A stretch of DNA of 64,000 nt from Aphelenchoides besseyi (GCA_024699855.1 JAMPIQ010000003.1:682001-746000), one strand, 5' to 3'. Shown: positions 11,717 through 23,423, numbered from the stretch's first letter. Notes: generated by a model not told the origin, from the letters alone. Made by a program: numbers and translations.

Positions 11717-13250
11717 CTAATTAGTTTTAACGTAGTGTTTATGATACCAAAAAAGTCCACTAGAAGAACGCCCATTGGGTAAATGATCTTTCGATTTTTC
11801 GGGTTTAAAAGGCGTCTGATGGAAAAAAATTGTTGTGCAGTCGCAATGAATTTTCTCGTCCTCTTTCTTTTCGTTTGTTTTCGGTGCCGGAGACCGAGGA
11901 ATCAAAGTGGATGATTCCCGACTGAAGTCGTTCATTCGCAATCTAAGTTCTAACGAACGTGAGCAGATGACTCACGGATCACGAAACTTTTCGGTTGTTT
12001 TGTTTTTTTGCATTTTCTGTAGAAAGGTAATGGCTAAGAACGAACAGCTTTCGTCCGCAGCGTTCAAAGCTAAAATCCCTGGGATGAACCGGAAAATATG
12101 TTTTCGAACTGACTCGACGGTCCCGCGACGTCCATCGTCTTGTCTTCCAAAATGAACAGATCGTTCTTGATTCTCTGGCCAACCAACACCATTCTATGAG
12201 CATCCACTGAAATCAGACGTCTTTAGACAAAGTTGTACCGCCACGGCCATGATCGACTTCGATCTTATGGTCGGGAATTGTTCTTGGGCGTCTTTTAGAC
12301 GATTGAACGCCAAACACTTCAGAATCGTGGTCTTCTCCGCTCTTTCTGCTCCTCATCCGAATGCTCCTCTTCGGCTTCAACGCAAATTTTGAACGCGTTT
12401 TTGCGTAAAATTGCGGAAACAACAAAATCACTGGTCGACCAATCGCTTTGAGATGGTTGAAAAGAGGCAATAGAACGGTCATTATTTTATTTAAGTGGGT
12501 TCATCGGCCTTTTGCTTTTCAGTGGATGTATTGTTATCATCGGATTTCTTTAACGAGTTATCAGTTTTCTATTTTTCAGCCAATGCCTCCTTGTCATCCT
12601 CGGACTTCTTTCCTCCTCATCACGAGTCGGTTGATTGACTATTGATGTTGATATCTGTTATAATTCATCGTATTTAGACCATTTTGATGAATTACGAGTG
12701 CGCTAATCATCCGTACGCTATGCTCAGCGTCTTTTTTTGGAATCATCCTGTTGATGATTGGGCTTGTTGATCAGTTTGTATTGTCGGTGGAAAACTCGGC
12801 AATACCAGTAAGCAGTTCACAATCACTAAAAAATAAAACAAAAGTTTTATGCCTTGTATCGTTTTTACGTGATTTTTCAGCGCGTTCTTCGGCAGGTAAG
12901 CAAAACGGTTTGTGTTCGTTGAGAGTCTTGAATTTGTCAAATCATCGGCATTGATGTAAACTTTTTTTGGAGAATGAGTCCGGTCATGATGACGGTGTTC
13001 AAATTGAACAGAAATCCAAGCCACACCACTTTCTTTTTTACGAAATACGAATCCGTCCACCAATATGAACTTTGAAGTGAGATCCGGTTCTGGCGAGAAA
13101 TTTGATTGATCGTTGTTGAAGAGGATATTCGCAGTCTTTTCTTCAGATTTGCTAAAAGTAAATATTTTTTGTGAAAACGTATGGTCCTAAAAACTTGCAT
13201 GTTGGAACACAAAAACCGTTCGGACCTATGGCCAGGTCTATCAACCAACA
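11717..13250 (-). CDS. unidentified multi-exon gene B
   Basis: Several coding-like exons with splice motifs but an unresolved full model. One exon (about 13133-12870) contains FSPEPDLTSKFILVDGFVFR and continues VYINADDLTNSRLSTNTNRF. Another (about 12225-12115) reads RLISVDAHRMVLVGQRIKND. The last exon (11938-11717) ends WYHKHYVKTN. The KFILVDGFVFR block resembles KYMLLDGFRFAR in gene A next door, so A and B may be tandem relatives. The LxDGFxF pattern recalls the start of FLYWCH zinc fingers, but the diagnostic W-C-H spacing is not there. No function is assigned. Confidence 0.4.
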
Positions 13251-13399
13251 GTTTGCATCATCCACAATGCTCTTCTCTTGTTCATATTTTGTGAAGAAAC
13301 GCAACGTGCAATTTCAACGTCTTGAGGCATTTATTGGAATCCACTTGCTTATTCGTACATTGACTGCACACGAAAATCGTGTTCTGAGTTGATCGAGCA

Positions 13400-14410
13400 G
13401 AAGATAATAAAACACGTTTATTCGAAGAGAAGGCCAAGGGGAGAGAGAAAAGGAACAGAAGTGTGGTGTCTTGAGAAAAAATGAACGATCCGCCCGTCCA
13501 AAGGCGATCGGTCCGTCGAAGAAGGAACCGTTTGTAGGGTCGCATTTCGCGCTACGACACAATATCCGCGCTATTTCGAACGGCAATTTTCGAGCGAGCT
13601 CGACGATCGGGTTTGGAACATTATGTTTAATGCGGGCAAACCGAAAACCGTCCAACAACATGTACTTTACTGCAGGCGAATAAATTGGCGAGAATTGATG
13701 TCCGTCTACACTGAAGAATGGGGACCAGTCAATTAAGCGAAATCTGCTAAAACAAACATTAACGTTTATTGTCCGCCAACAGAATTACTTACCGAGAAAT
13801 CATTGTTTCTTTGTATTCCGCGACATCTCTTAAAAAGAAAATTGAAAAAACTCATTAAATGAAACGTACCCTTTTGATTTCCAGGCAGTCAATAGCCACG
13901 AAAACTCGAATTTACGAGTCTGAAATTCGTAAACAAACGAGTAAGGTCCAGGGATATTCGTTGTTTCGTCGTCAAGTTTGCTAAAGTAACTCTTTTCATT
14001 TAATATTTTGAACTTACAGGTAAATCAACTTTGATTGTAGTATTCAGGAAACTCCAAATTGTGTCCATCTTTTTGCACATTAGCAGTGACAACTTCATTT
14101 TTCTTCGAAGAAGAATGATCGTTATGTTTGAAAACTAAAATCAAATAAAGAGATCTAATCAATCAAACCTACGGTTGAAAATACACGCTGGAAAATGATT
14201 ACAATTCGTTGTTGTTCCTCGAAAACATTTCTCGCGGTTGGTGTTAATCTCTGCCTTTTCCGGATAAGAATGAGAAAAGTTGAAGCACGTTAACTCTCCA
14301 CAGAGATGAGAGGCATGTTTGCCACACAGAACTGTAGGACCGTACACAAGAGCGCAAATAACTCGAAACGATGTTGTACAAATAAGTTGGTCACGCAAAG
14401 ATCTTAACAC
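13400..14410 (-). CDS. unidentified multi-exon gene A
   Basis: Exons separated by short introns: a Cys-rich exon (about 14410-14175, CGKHASHLCGELTCFNF), a middle exon reading IPGPYSFVYEFQTRKFEFSW, a small exon (DVAEYKETMISR) and a long exon (about 13753-13440) reading RLIDWSPFFSVDGHQFSPIY and KYMLLDGFRFARIKHN. A polyadenylation-like aataaacg follows near 13420. The joins between the first exons are ambiguous in phase. The product is unrecognised; it shares the (K)xxLxDGFxF block with gene B. Confidence 0.4.
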
Positions 14411-14424
14411 CGAATTATTAGTTT

Positions 14425-14751
14425 ATGACTAAAATAGCTTACACTTTGAAAGTTATGCGCATACGACCAGCAGATGCAATTGAGTTTGTTTCCGCATCTA
14501 ATGTTCCAGTATTCTCTTCGTTCATAGATGCTGAGACACAGTCGTCGGAAGTATTGAATTCAGTGATTTTGGAGGCCAAAGCAATCGTATTCGGACACGT
14601 CTTTTGTTCCGTTCGTATTGTAGACTTAGGGACGGAAGTTTATTCGATAGCAATGCTACTACAATTAACTAACGAGAAAGGGAGCATAAAAAACATCGTC
14701 CCGCGAGCGGATTTTGTCGGCGGTAAGGACGCGGAACAGAAGGTCACTTGA
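14425..14751 (+). CDS. hypothetical ORF, 108 residues
   Basis: Uninterrupted frame beginning MTKIAYTLKVMRIRPADAIE. No signal peptide, domain or splice support; it lies just upstream (head to head) of gene A. It could be a genuine small protein or chance openness. Confidence 0.25.
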   Translation: MTKIAYTLKVMRIRPADAIEFVSASNVPVFSSFIDAETQSSEVLNSVILEAKAIVFGHVFCSVRIVDLGTEVYSIAMLLQLTNEKGSIKNIVPRADFVGGKDAEQKVT

Positions 14752-16228
14752 ATGTCGGGTTGGGACATCTCTCAGCCAACCAACGTTTGACTTGAGATGT
14801 TTCGTTTTCTGATGGCATGAGAGCAAACAAACGACATAATAGATTTGCTAGTTGTCTAGTCGAGAAAACGCTCTGCACAGATGATTTTGTTTGTTGAGAC
14901 TACGTAAAACCGAACAAATAAAATAAATACTTAAAACTTATTAATTGAATCGTAGACGAAATCCTGGAACAATTTGCAGAAAGATTCGACATCTTCTTCT
15001 GTAGATTCGTACTCTATAACATGGGTTTTGAATGAATATAATTGCTTACCTCAATTAACGATACTTCCAACTCAGCGATCTTTCAATTCAATTGTCGTTC
15101 TTCATCACCTGGGGCAACAATATTTAGATCCATCGTAAAGCAGTCTATAAATTACAATAGTACAAAAGATAGAGCAACTGACGACGATCGAAAAAGTTGC
15201 AAAAACTCCGCAATACACCGCATAAACAGCAAGAGACAAATAACGCCAATAGCGTAGGTCAACTGATTGTTGTGTTCGAGTTGGGCAATTTAAGAAACAA
15301 GTTTAATCGTAAAACACAAAAGCACAAACATAACAAAAATTCAAGAGAATAAAGTCATTGCTTGATGTGAAGAGCCGTAGGGATATTGGAACTCCTATCG
15401 AAGTAGAAACGGAAAACATGGACGATCTGATGACTGTTACGATTTGTCATCCCTGAAACGTGATATTTATTAGTGTTCAATGGAATTGATCGCTTACAGT
15501 TTGCTTATTTTTGATGGAGGGCCGTCCAACAATTGGTCTGAATTGTCTTCAGCCGGCCGTTTCTTCGCGTTGGTTGTGGTCTCTTCAGTCGCTGAAATTG
15601 AAAGGTTAATTAGACAATATCATTTCAGTTACTCCCACATTGGTGCGTCTTTTTCATCCTCGGAAAGTTCGTCGTCGAACTGTTCTCGATTTTGTCGAAC
15701 AATAAGAGCCTCAGTTGGATCGTATTCATTAGTGTTACTTGTAGTGGGTGTCGTTGTTAACAGATACGGTGAATAATTGTGTTCATTGAGCCAGCCGTTT
15801 ATTTTCGCCAACGATCGATCGTCCACGTGTTTCGCTCTATTGGCTATTCACAATTGTATCAAATCTTTCCAGTTTGGTAGATGCTCCAATTTATCGTAGC
15901 GACCGAATACCAGGGGTCTATTGAAGTTTGATTGACAATGTCGACAATGTCGGATTGTTTCGACAATGTCAAACAATCAACTTGATTGTTGATTTTTTTC
16001 TGTTGAAGTTTCCTGACAGTGTCGATTGTTGATTTTTTGATTGTGATTGTGACAATCCGACATTAATGTCGTTTTCTGTTGAAGTTCTTTTCGAAAAAAA
16101 ATCGACATTGACAGGAATGTCGGAAAAATCGTGATTTTTGTGATTGTGCTTTTTTCGATAATCACGCGCGATTGTTTTTGAGTTTCTCTCTCATTTTTTG
16201 GGATTTTCGATTTGTTTGCGCATATTCG

Positions 16229-17366
16229 ATGTCTACTAGTGAGAGCGATTCGAATGATGAAGCTGAAGTTCGGCCGTATATCTATCGTGAACGACAAATA
16301 ATCACGGATCCCACTCAATTTCGAGAGCGCTACCGTTTTACACCACGGATTTTCGAATTGCTAGTTCGTGAAGTTGGCCAGCGTTTGCAACCGTCTAAAA
16401 ACAATTCGATGGCAATGAAAGCTGACCAGAAATTGATGGTTGCTTTGCGTTTTTATGCAACGAACGGCGAGTATTACAACGATGGCGACTTGCATGGTAG
16501 TTTTTTCTTCGACTCGATCAATCGGCTTATTTTTGTAATTTGTTAGGGTTTGACAAAGGCAGCGTGTGTCGTGCAATCCGACAAGTCACTTCGGTCGTCA
16601 ATGAAACACTACAAGGAACAATTTATTGGCCGCAAGACGAAAACGACAACCGAAGAATTAGTCGAGAGTTTCATGCTATGGCCGGAGTTCCTTCGATATG
16701 TGGAGTAATTGATGGAACATTAGTAATTGAAAAAGATTATGAAATTTGAACATTTCTTCTATTAAGATTCGAGTGTACGTATCGGGTGGAATTGAAAGCC
16801 AATTCGTTGATCGACACAACCAGCACTCTATAAACGCCTTAGCAGTTTGTGGCCCAAACCACAAATTCTACTTTTTGTCGACCAAAATGCCCGGCTCAGT
16901 TCACGATGCGCGCGTTTTGCGTCTCTCCGCTCTTTACGAAGATTTTGAAAACGGGTTTCGACCGTTCCCCAACGCGGTAATTCTTGGTGATTCGGCTTAT
17001 CCACTTCTCGATTGGCTAATTCCGTATTCTCGACATGTCGACCCTCAAGTGGCTCGATTTTACCGTCAACACGCAAAAACTCGTCGAGTCATCGAATGTA
17101 CATTTGGAATATTCAAACAAAGATTCCAATGTCTTTTGAAAGGGTTGCGAGTAAAAACTCCAACCTATTCTGCGGAGATTATAAAAACGTGTGCGTATCT
17201 CTACAACTTTTTGATTGATCACCGGGAAGCAGAAGAGAACGATGATGACGACTTTGAGCGGCCAGTAGATTTAAAAGAGAGTGATAATGAGAAGGATGAA
17301 GAAGTGGAAACGAGTTCCGGCCAAGAACGGCTTCAGCTTTTGATCAGTCAGTTTACGAAACAATAA
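16229..17366 (+). CDS. Harbinger DDE transposase (intact)
   Basis: Exons 16229-16496, 16547-16722 and 16767-17366 (50- and 44-nt introns) give 347 residues. It is a DDE_Tnp_4/HARBI1-type transposase: Asp 1 in GVIDGTL, Asp 2 in VILGDSAYPLLDW, Glu in VIECTFGIFKQRF, with the PGSVHDARVLR and CGPNHKFYFLS blocks typical of the family. The C-terminus is acidic then SSGQERLQLLISQF. The enzyme cuts and pastes the element together with its Myb-like partner. No frameshift or stop was found, so this copy could be active if expressed. Start chosen by match to the broken copy (MSTSESDSNDEAEVRPY). Confidence 0.9.
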
Positions 17367-17399
17367 GGTGTTTACTATAAGAGATTTAAATAAAAATAT

Positions 17400-18166
17400 T
17401 CAATCAGTGGTTTCAACAACAATTTCTTCATCACCGAAACTAAGTTGGACGCGTTGGAATTCGAGGCGGTTGAGGTCGGCAAGTGAACGATTGAGATCTG
17501 CTTCCAACTTGAGTTTCTCGACGAAAGCTCTGTTAACCAATGTCTCAGATTCCAACTTTGCGATTTCTGCCTCAATTTTGCGTTTCTTCAACTCTTCCAA
17601 CTTATCGCTCGACTCCTTAATGCCTCGCTTTTTCTGTCGACCGAAGGCTTAAGAAGAAGGTGGTGGCAAAGATGTTGGCTCGTCGGCAGAATTGCTAGTC
17701 ACCGAGTTCGAAACTTCACCAAGATTACCACCACTCGAAAGCTCAATCGATGTTTGTGATCGACTCGTGTCTGCGACCGGTAACCCAATGACAACGGGAG
17801 ACTCTCTACCGAGGATGTCCAACATGCGGTTGTCGATCTACAAAACGATAGGAAATTATACTTTTCCTTGAGACGTAGAGTTTAATAAAAAGCACTAACA
17901 TCAGTCATCTTCACGCCTCTATTTCCGGTTCGCTTATTCTTGTCGCGTTTTTCCTTCGCCCGTCTCTGCAAGTTCTGCCAGTGAACTCCTCTAAGACTCT
18001 CTGTTGTTGGAACTTCCGAGAAGCCGTGCGACACTAATTGACTACGAACTTGCTCCCAATGATCATTTTTCTCGACAGTAGTCAATTTTGCAGAAAAGCG
18101 CCCGAACAACAAGTCTTTTCTCTCAAAAATCGCATCCAAAAAGGCCATTTTCATATCGTGGTCCAT
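17400..18166 (-). pseudogene. Harbinger SANT/Myb-like gene with one stop codon
   Basis: Exon 1 (18166 to about 17900) encodes MDHDMKMAFLDAIFERKDLL and NDHWEQVRSQLV, matching the intact gene in copy 1. Exon 2 starts IDNRMLDILGRESPVVIGLP. An in-frame TAA at 17649-17651 interrupts the basic patch just before AFGRQKKRGIKESS, after which the frame stays open to the normal C-terminus. The product would lose its nuclear-signal-like patch and helical tail. One nonsense change only, so recently broken. Confidence 0.8.
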
Positions 18167-21100
18167 AACGTAGACGATCGAAACCAAACAAAAACAAAGT
18201 GCGGCGAACTAGTGCGCTTAATAGGAGAAAAAAATCCGAAGGAATAAAAAGTCACAATCAAGGCGATTGTAATTGTGCGATTAATGTCAAAAAATCGTGA
18301 TTTCACTGTCAGAAAACTTCAACAGGAAAAAAAATCACTGTCGACATTGTCGGATTTTTCACAATCGGACATTGTCGACATTGTCAATAAAACTTCAATA
18401 GACCCCAGTAAACCGAACTTTGCTCGAAGCGCCAATACCGCAAGACGTTCTTTTTCGCAGAAGAACTTTATGTGTTTGGTTTGAACAGTAAGGACAAAAA
18501 CTACATCAGCTTCTCTTCCCTGCGCTCCGTCAATTGTAACGACCTCGCCTTCTGGCAATCCTGCTTTTATCAACCGAATCTTCGAAGGAGCATAACAGGT
18601 GATCACCATCGTCTTCAGATTCGGGTTCAGATGTCGGATAGCCGTGTACCATTCCACAGTCGCTGCTTCTTGATTGACGTTGAAGTATGGGCATGAGTGG
18701 CGGTTTTTATCGGCCATGGAGTTGCAGGGGATGAGAAGGATAGGTGATACCGACAGTTCCGCGATTTGCTCCAACGTTGTTACAAAGTCGCTTCGTTCGC
18801 GGGTCGTCACTCCCGGCACTAGCTCTTGGGATTGGTAGGCAAAGTTAGCGATCGTCGTTGTCATCGTAGGGTGGCAGCGATAAATGGTATTTAAGTTGAT
18901 TAGAACATCACAATTCGCCACGGCTGCATGGCGAGTTGACAATTTAATGTTCTTCATTCGACTATCATCAACTCCACTGAATCCTACGCCGAGCTGTTTG
19001 GTATCGCCGATGGAGATAAGACGTTCAAGATGTGGAAGCGATATAACAATATCGAGCACAGTAAACATCGTCACTACGGAAGCCTTGTCGATGATAAGTG
19101 CCACAAGTTAATTTTCGAACGCTGTTCTGAACATTTGCAACATATCGATAGTGAGAAAGACAATCTTGACATGACGTTCTTTTATCAAGCAAGTGAGAGC
19201 GTAGCGAACGTCGTCAATCGTAGCGTTTTTGTCGACAAAAGGGCATTGACCAGCGTAAGTAATGCCCTCCATGTGTTCCAGTCGATCGATTGACTTTGAA
19301 GCAGCTCGATCAAGTCGTTGAATGTTAAGATTGTCTTTGTTCTTCTTCAAGGTTTCCAGGTGCTGAAGCAGTTGAATATCGAAATGGCTATTGTGAAACA
19401 CATCGCTTTCGTTGCCCATCATCATGCGCACAGTGATTGCAGAACTGTTGATTCGCAGTTTTCTTCGAGTTCGGGTGCAATCAAGTCGATGAGTTGTTCA
19501 ATGACGGTGTTTTGCGCGGGCGTGACGATGACGAGTTTGTGCATTTCAAGAAGAAGTTGAGAAACGGCAACTGCTGTTTTCTTTTTGACACTGCTCGGAG
19601 GGGCCTGCACGGCAATTACGCGGTTCTTTGAGTTTTCAACTGCATTCAAGACGTCTTGTTGTCGTCGATTGAGGTTGTTTTTGAGTTGACGTAATCGCTT
19701 GCTTGATTCGGGTGCTTGGTGAACTTCGGAGTGTTCGGCGATGCCAATCAACTTTCTGATGATTTGTTGACAGGAACTTGGTTTTGGAGCACGAACTGCG
19801 GCGCCAATTTGTCGATTCATTAAGTTCTTTTTCATGTTGACGTTGAGCACGACCTTCGGAGTGATGCAAATTGACCAAACGTAAACAGCGAATTCGTCTT
19901 CCTTGCTAATGTGACGCTTCAAACCAGACGATGGAACCTTGATTGTTAGATGAAGCATTTCGTTCGCGATATCAGACGATACGATCTTCGCGCACGTTGA
20001 GTACAACGTACGGCGGCCGTCGTAGATCAGTCGTACGGTTGCCATCGCTTTGTAGAATTGAATGACGGCTTGACGGTCGAATTTTTCTTGGTCGGTGGAG
20101 GCGGTCGGTAAACGGATAGTCGTGCGACACAAAAAGAACCTAGTTTTCTTCTTCACATTATCAATAACGACGATTTGCTTTGATTTTTCGGCTTCTTTGA
20201 ACGCTTTATCGCCGGCCATCATTAAGTTGATTAGTAAAAGATCATCGACTGCATATGGTTAAAGTTTCGCATCGAGTCCGTTGACATCAAAGAAAGAAAA
20301 ATCCCGTTTGTCACTGACAAATTTTGCATCTTCTTTAATGACGACTTCCGTGTCTGCTGCCAATATGTTGCAATTCGGGAAGTGATGGATGTGCGAGAAG
20401 AACATGTTGGAGTCGCCTAACTGAAGTTCTCCTTCTGGGACAATGACGCATTCGTAACGAATTATTGATCCCACTGTGACATTTTGATTTGGAGGAAGGA
20501 GTAGACGGTGTGGTTTTTCGATGTTTGATCGGTTTAACACGTCGATTTTCCATTGTCGGTTGCCTCGTCTTTTCAACGATGTACGCTTGTCGACGTTGGA
20601 TAATTGTTGATAGACTTTGTTCGATTTCATGAGTTTGTCGACGGAAACGTGGACTCCTTTTAAACTAATACGTGAGCTTTTCCATTCGTCTTTTATTGTG
20701 GAAACATCGTATACGATCTCGTCCTCTTCGTGTTGGCTCTTACGTGTCACAAATTCTTTCACATGAAGAAGATTGAAGATGTTCAACGAACTCGCGATGA
20801 TTTGGACTGCTTTAGAGTTTGTCTCGACCGATTGGTCAAGGGCGAGTTTGACGAACAATGGCGATTTGGTCGAGTGCGTTGATTCGCGAGTAAGAAGAAC
20901 GTGGTTCTTTGTTTTCTCCGAGACAAGGTAACTTGCTTCTTGAAAGTGGTCGAATTTCTCTGCCAGTTGACGGTCGTACTCGTCTGTTTTGAATCCGCCA
21001 CACTAGCCTTGAATTTCTCTGAACGATTTTGTCGTCGAATCATTATACGAAGAACTTACGGTTGTGAGGCAGGGCGAGAGGTTGACGATTCAGCGGCTAT

Positions 21101-21481
21101 TTTGTCTTGTTCACTTCTCTAAATTAGCCAACTGACGCATTGACATTTTCAAACTCACTTCTTATATTTCGAACCCCTCTTGGCAGTTTAATTCGCTTTC
21201 TGGTCTTTCGATGGTATATCTGAAACGTTAATTGGTTAACGGTTCGTGAATAAATTACGATGTTTATTTGTATTGCGTGTAGAAGACTGAGATTTGCAAA
21301 ACCTCTCACCACCGCCAGCGCGGTTTCGGTGTTTGGCAATGTATTGTAGTGTCCCATAAGTTTTGCAACAGGCTGAGTTTTTATGCAAATTTTTTGGTTG
21401 GAAATTTCGAACCAGGAATCTTTTCCACCTGGAAATGAACGGCGTATACAAACACACGTTTATTACTTAATTACAACAAGC

Positions 21482-21510
21482 AGCTCCCCGCCGCTCCGCG
21501 GCGGGAAGCT
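21482..21510. repeat. perfect GC-rich hairpin
   Basis: CCCGCCGC-tcc-GCGGCGGG, an 8-bp perfect stem with 3-nt loop, flanked by AGCT on both sides. It lies just beyond a polyadenylation-like signal (cgtttatt on this strand). Similar in style to the hairpins at 5.1, 23.4 and 25.3 kb. Confidence 0.7.
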
Positions 21511-21685
21511 ACTTGGGTTTAGCTTAGTTTAAGAAAATTTTAAGATGAAGAAAAGAGTTTATGAAGAAAGAAGATAACAGACGGCACATCGGGCGAAAAA
21601 AAGAATCGCGATTGTTCGGTTTCGTTCTCGATTTCAAGGTCCGATGACTAAAGGGAGGTGTTAACTGAGGTAAAGCAAAAGCCGT

Positions 21686-22106
21686 TTACCATTTGGAAAC
21701 TCGAATAGTTTCGAGGACAGCCACGCGCATTGATCGAAGACGATGCGACTTTTGTAACTGAAATGAAAGAGATGAGTGGAAGCTGAGGAGTAGAAGAGAG
21801 CTTACCGTTGCACTCCGGCTGCCCGTTGATGAAGTCGGCTGATGGTTGTTGAGATAAAAGAGAGTTAGAACCAAAATCTAAAAGCGAAAGAAGTAAGGAA
21901 CGAAGAGTAAAATGGACTTGCCGAATTTAGTGCGCCGACTGTAGAAGATGCGGGCGATGAAGCGATCCAGTCCAAATCTGCAAACAGACGATGATTAGTA
22001 GGAAGTAAAAAGAAAATGACTTACCGATGCGGATTGAAGAGTCGCGGCTTTGGATTGGTGAAGACGACGGAAGTTGCGTTGATTTGATGTAAATTTCCAT
22101 ATTCAT
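21686..22106 (-). CDS. small multi-exon gene, unidentified
   Basis: Four short exons with clean intron motifs, beginning MNMEIYIKSTQLPSSSPIQS and continuing DLDWIASSPASSTVGALNS. One donor is gcaagt, so one intron would be GC-AG. After that intron two frames remain open, so the C-terminus is either ...ETIRVSKW or a Ser/Asn-rich alternative. Ser/Pro-rich, no domain seen. Confidence 0.35.
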
Positions 22107-22199
22107 TTTTGATTTTCGGGGTTCAGTCGTAATTTTGCATAAGCGAGCCGAGTTTGTTTCCATTGGAGAGTGAAAAGAGAAAGGCAAATTGGCATGAAT

Positions 22200-22280
22200 C
22201 GCACTCTGTTTTTCGTTCGAAAATAAACGCGGAGAAAATCGGTCGCACACAGACGGACAGACAGACAGACAGACAAACTG
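22200..22280 (-). repeat. shared 5'-flank block with GACA microsatellite, copy 1
   Basis: Contains a (GACA)n run and the block TTTATTTTCGAACGAA (minus strand) next to CGACCGA. A related block, TTTATTTTCGAATGAACGA with CGACCGA and a GACA-rich run, occurs at 31700-31770 on the same strand. It could be a shared promoter-type element or a small repeat. Confidence 0.4.
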
Positions 22281-22282
22281 TT

Positions 22283-23370
22283 CTAGCTTTTTTGATTTGG
22301 ATAATCCCCATTAAATCCAATTATCTGTTCCCACCTATCCACTAATAAGTCAAATCCACGCTTGTAGAAAGACGGCGGTTTGCTTTCAAAGAACTCTTGA
22401 ACTGCTGTCTTGACATCCTCTTCCGAGTTGAACTTCTTTCCTCTCAGACAGTGTTTCATTGAGCGAAATAAGTGGAAATCGGAAGGTGCTTTGTCCGGTG
22501 AGTACGGAGCGTGCGGAAGAACTTCCCAATTAAGTTCTTCTAACACCTCCTGTGTTTTTCTAGCCGTATGTGGAGGTGCATTATCGTGCAAAGATGACAG
22601 GGTTTTCTCTTCCCGATTGCTCCAATATTTGCCAAACTTGTCGTAATTGTTGACAATACACGTCCGCATTGACCGCTCCTTGGACGAATTCCCTATTATA
22701 AAAGTAAACAAAACTGTTGATAGACTAACCAATGAATTACGCCTTCAGGACCCCAGAATACCGAAAGCAAGATTTTTTTCTGACGAAAATCGTGGACAAT
22801 TGCTGCTGCTGGACGTTGGTTTTCTTTTAACCATTGATTTTGTGGATCCGGGTTTGCATACGGAATCCACGTTTCATCCATTGTGATAACATCCTGGAGA
22901 AATGGTTCATCTTTTTCTCGTTGCAGTAAGAGCTCCGAAATTCTTAGACGTTCTTGTTTTTGCCGGTCGTTTAATTCATGCGGAACCCAACGAGTTTTAC
23001 GCCATTTTAAACCTAAGAAAACATCAATTCATTATGTTTCGTTAAAAATACCCTCATTTTCTAAAATTCTGGCGATTGTTGAGTGTCCGCAGTTAAGATC
23101 TTGTTCCAGCATTCGAGTTGTTAAAGTAGGGGTTGTTTCAATAGCGCTTATCACTGCTTCACGATCAACTTTTCGTGGCCGTCCGATTCGCTTTACATCT
23201 GTTACGCGCATTCCTTCTCTTTCAAACGTTTTGTACCAGCGCCAAGCAGTAGTTCGGGCCATAGTTTCGCCATATAGTTCGTTTATTGTCTTCGCCGCAT
23301 GTGCATAACTTACACCTTGAAGCCATTAGAAGTGAAGTAAAAGACGGACTTGTTCTCGTTTTAATACCAT
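22283..23370 (-). pseudogene. mariner-family transposase relic containing two introns
   Basis: The start MVLKREQVRLLLHF is followed by an in-frame TAA (23326-23328), then an HTH region (TMARTTAWRWYKTFEREGMR, VKRIGRPRKVDREAV). The catalytic domain shows DETW (first Asp), HDNAPPHTA (second) and the SPDKAPSDFHLF block (third). Two host-style introns are needed to keep phase: 23013-23051 (39 nt) and 22693-22729 (37 nt). A frameshift near 22595 precedes LHDNAPPHT. Mariners are normally intronless, so this copy has been in the genome a long time or derives from an intron-bearing lineage. No clear terminal repeats were found. Confidence 0.85.
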
Positions 23371-23403
23371 TAAAAATAACACAAAACAAGTAAATAGGCG
23401 GTC

Positions 23404-23423
23404 GGCCCCCCTTCGGGGGGGCC
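23404..23423. repeat. GC-rich hairpin near the mariner 5' end
   Basis: GGCCCCCC-ttc-GGGGGG(G)CC, an 8-bp stem with a ttc loop, in AT-rich DNA about 30 bp upstream of the mariner start codon. Confidence 0.65.

Larger units (their letters stand above)
15914..18405 (+). mobile_element. PIF/Harbinger DNA transposon, copy 2
   Basis: 2,492-bp element with inverted ends starting GGGTCTATTGAAGTTT and a 3-bp target duplication CAG (15911-15913 and 18406-18408). Removing the element plus one CAG exactly rejoins the helicase reading frame (RAKFG-LLVFGRYDKL), which proves the boundaries. It carries an intact transposase gene (+) and a Myb-like gene (-) with one stop codon, tail to tail. Its orientation is opposite to copy 1. 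Confidence 0.95.
15629..21050 (-). pseudogene. decayed Upf1-type SF1 helicase, split by a Harbinger element
   Basis: Collinear helicase segments run from about 21015 to 15629. Walker A is degraded (QAPPSSVKKKT where QGPPGTGKT is usual), Walker B reads IIDKAS rather than IIDEAS, and motif III is GDTKQL. The later TIDGAQGREADVVF and RLAVLALRAKFGL blocks match motifs V and VI. In-frame stops lie at 20259-20261 (TAA), 19108-19110 (TAA) and 15848-15850 (TGA), a frameshift lies near 19435, and the 2.5-kb Harbinger copy 2 sits inside motif VI. Segment 20858-20259 resembles the N-terminal RNA-binding part of this class. Clearly a pseudogene; which SF1 subfamily is uncertain. Confidence 0.85.

Noticed and set aside
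12743..13760. FLYWCH zinc-finger genes
   Set aside because: Only the LxDGFxF start is present; the required W, C and H spacing is missing in both copies.
15629..21050. Alternative genetic code reading TAA/TGA as sense
   Set aside because: Intact genes throughout the window use TAA, TAG and TGA as normal stops; only decayed loci have internal stops.
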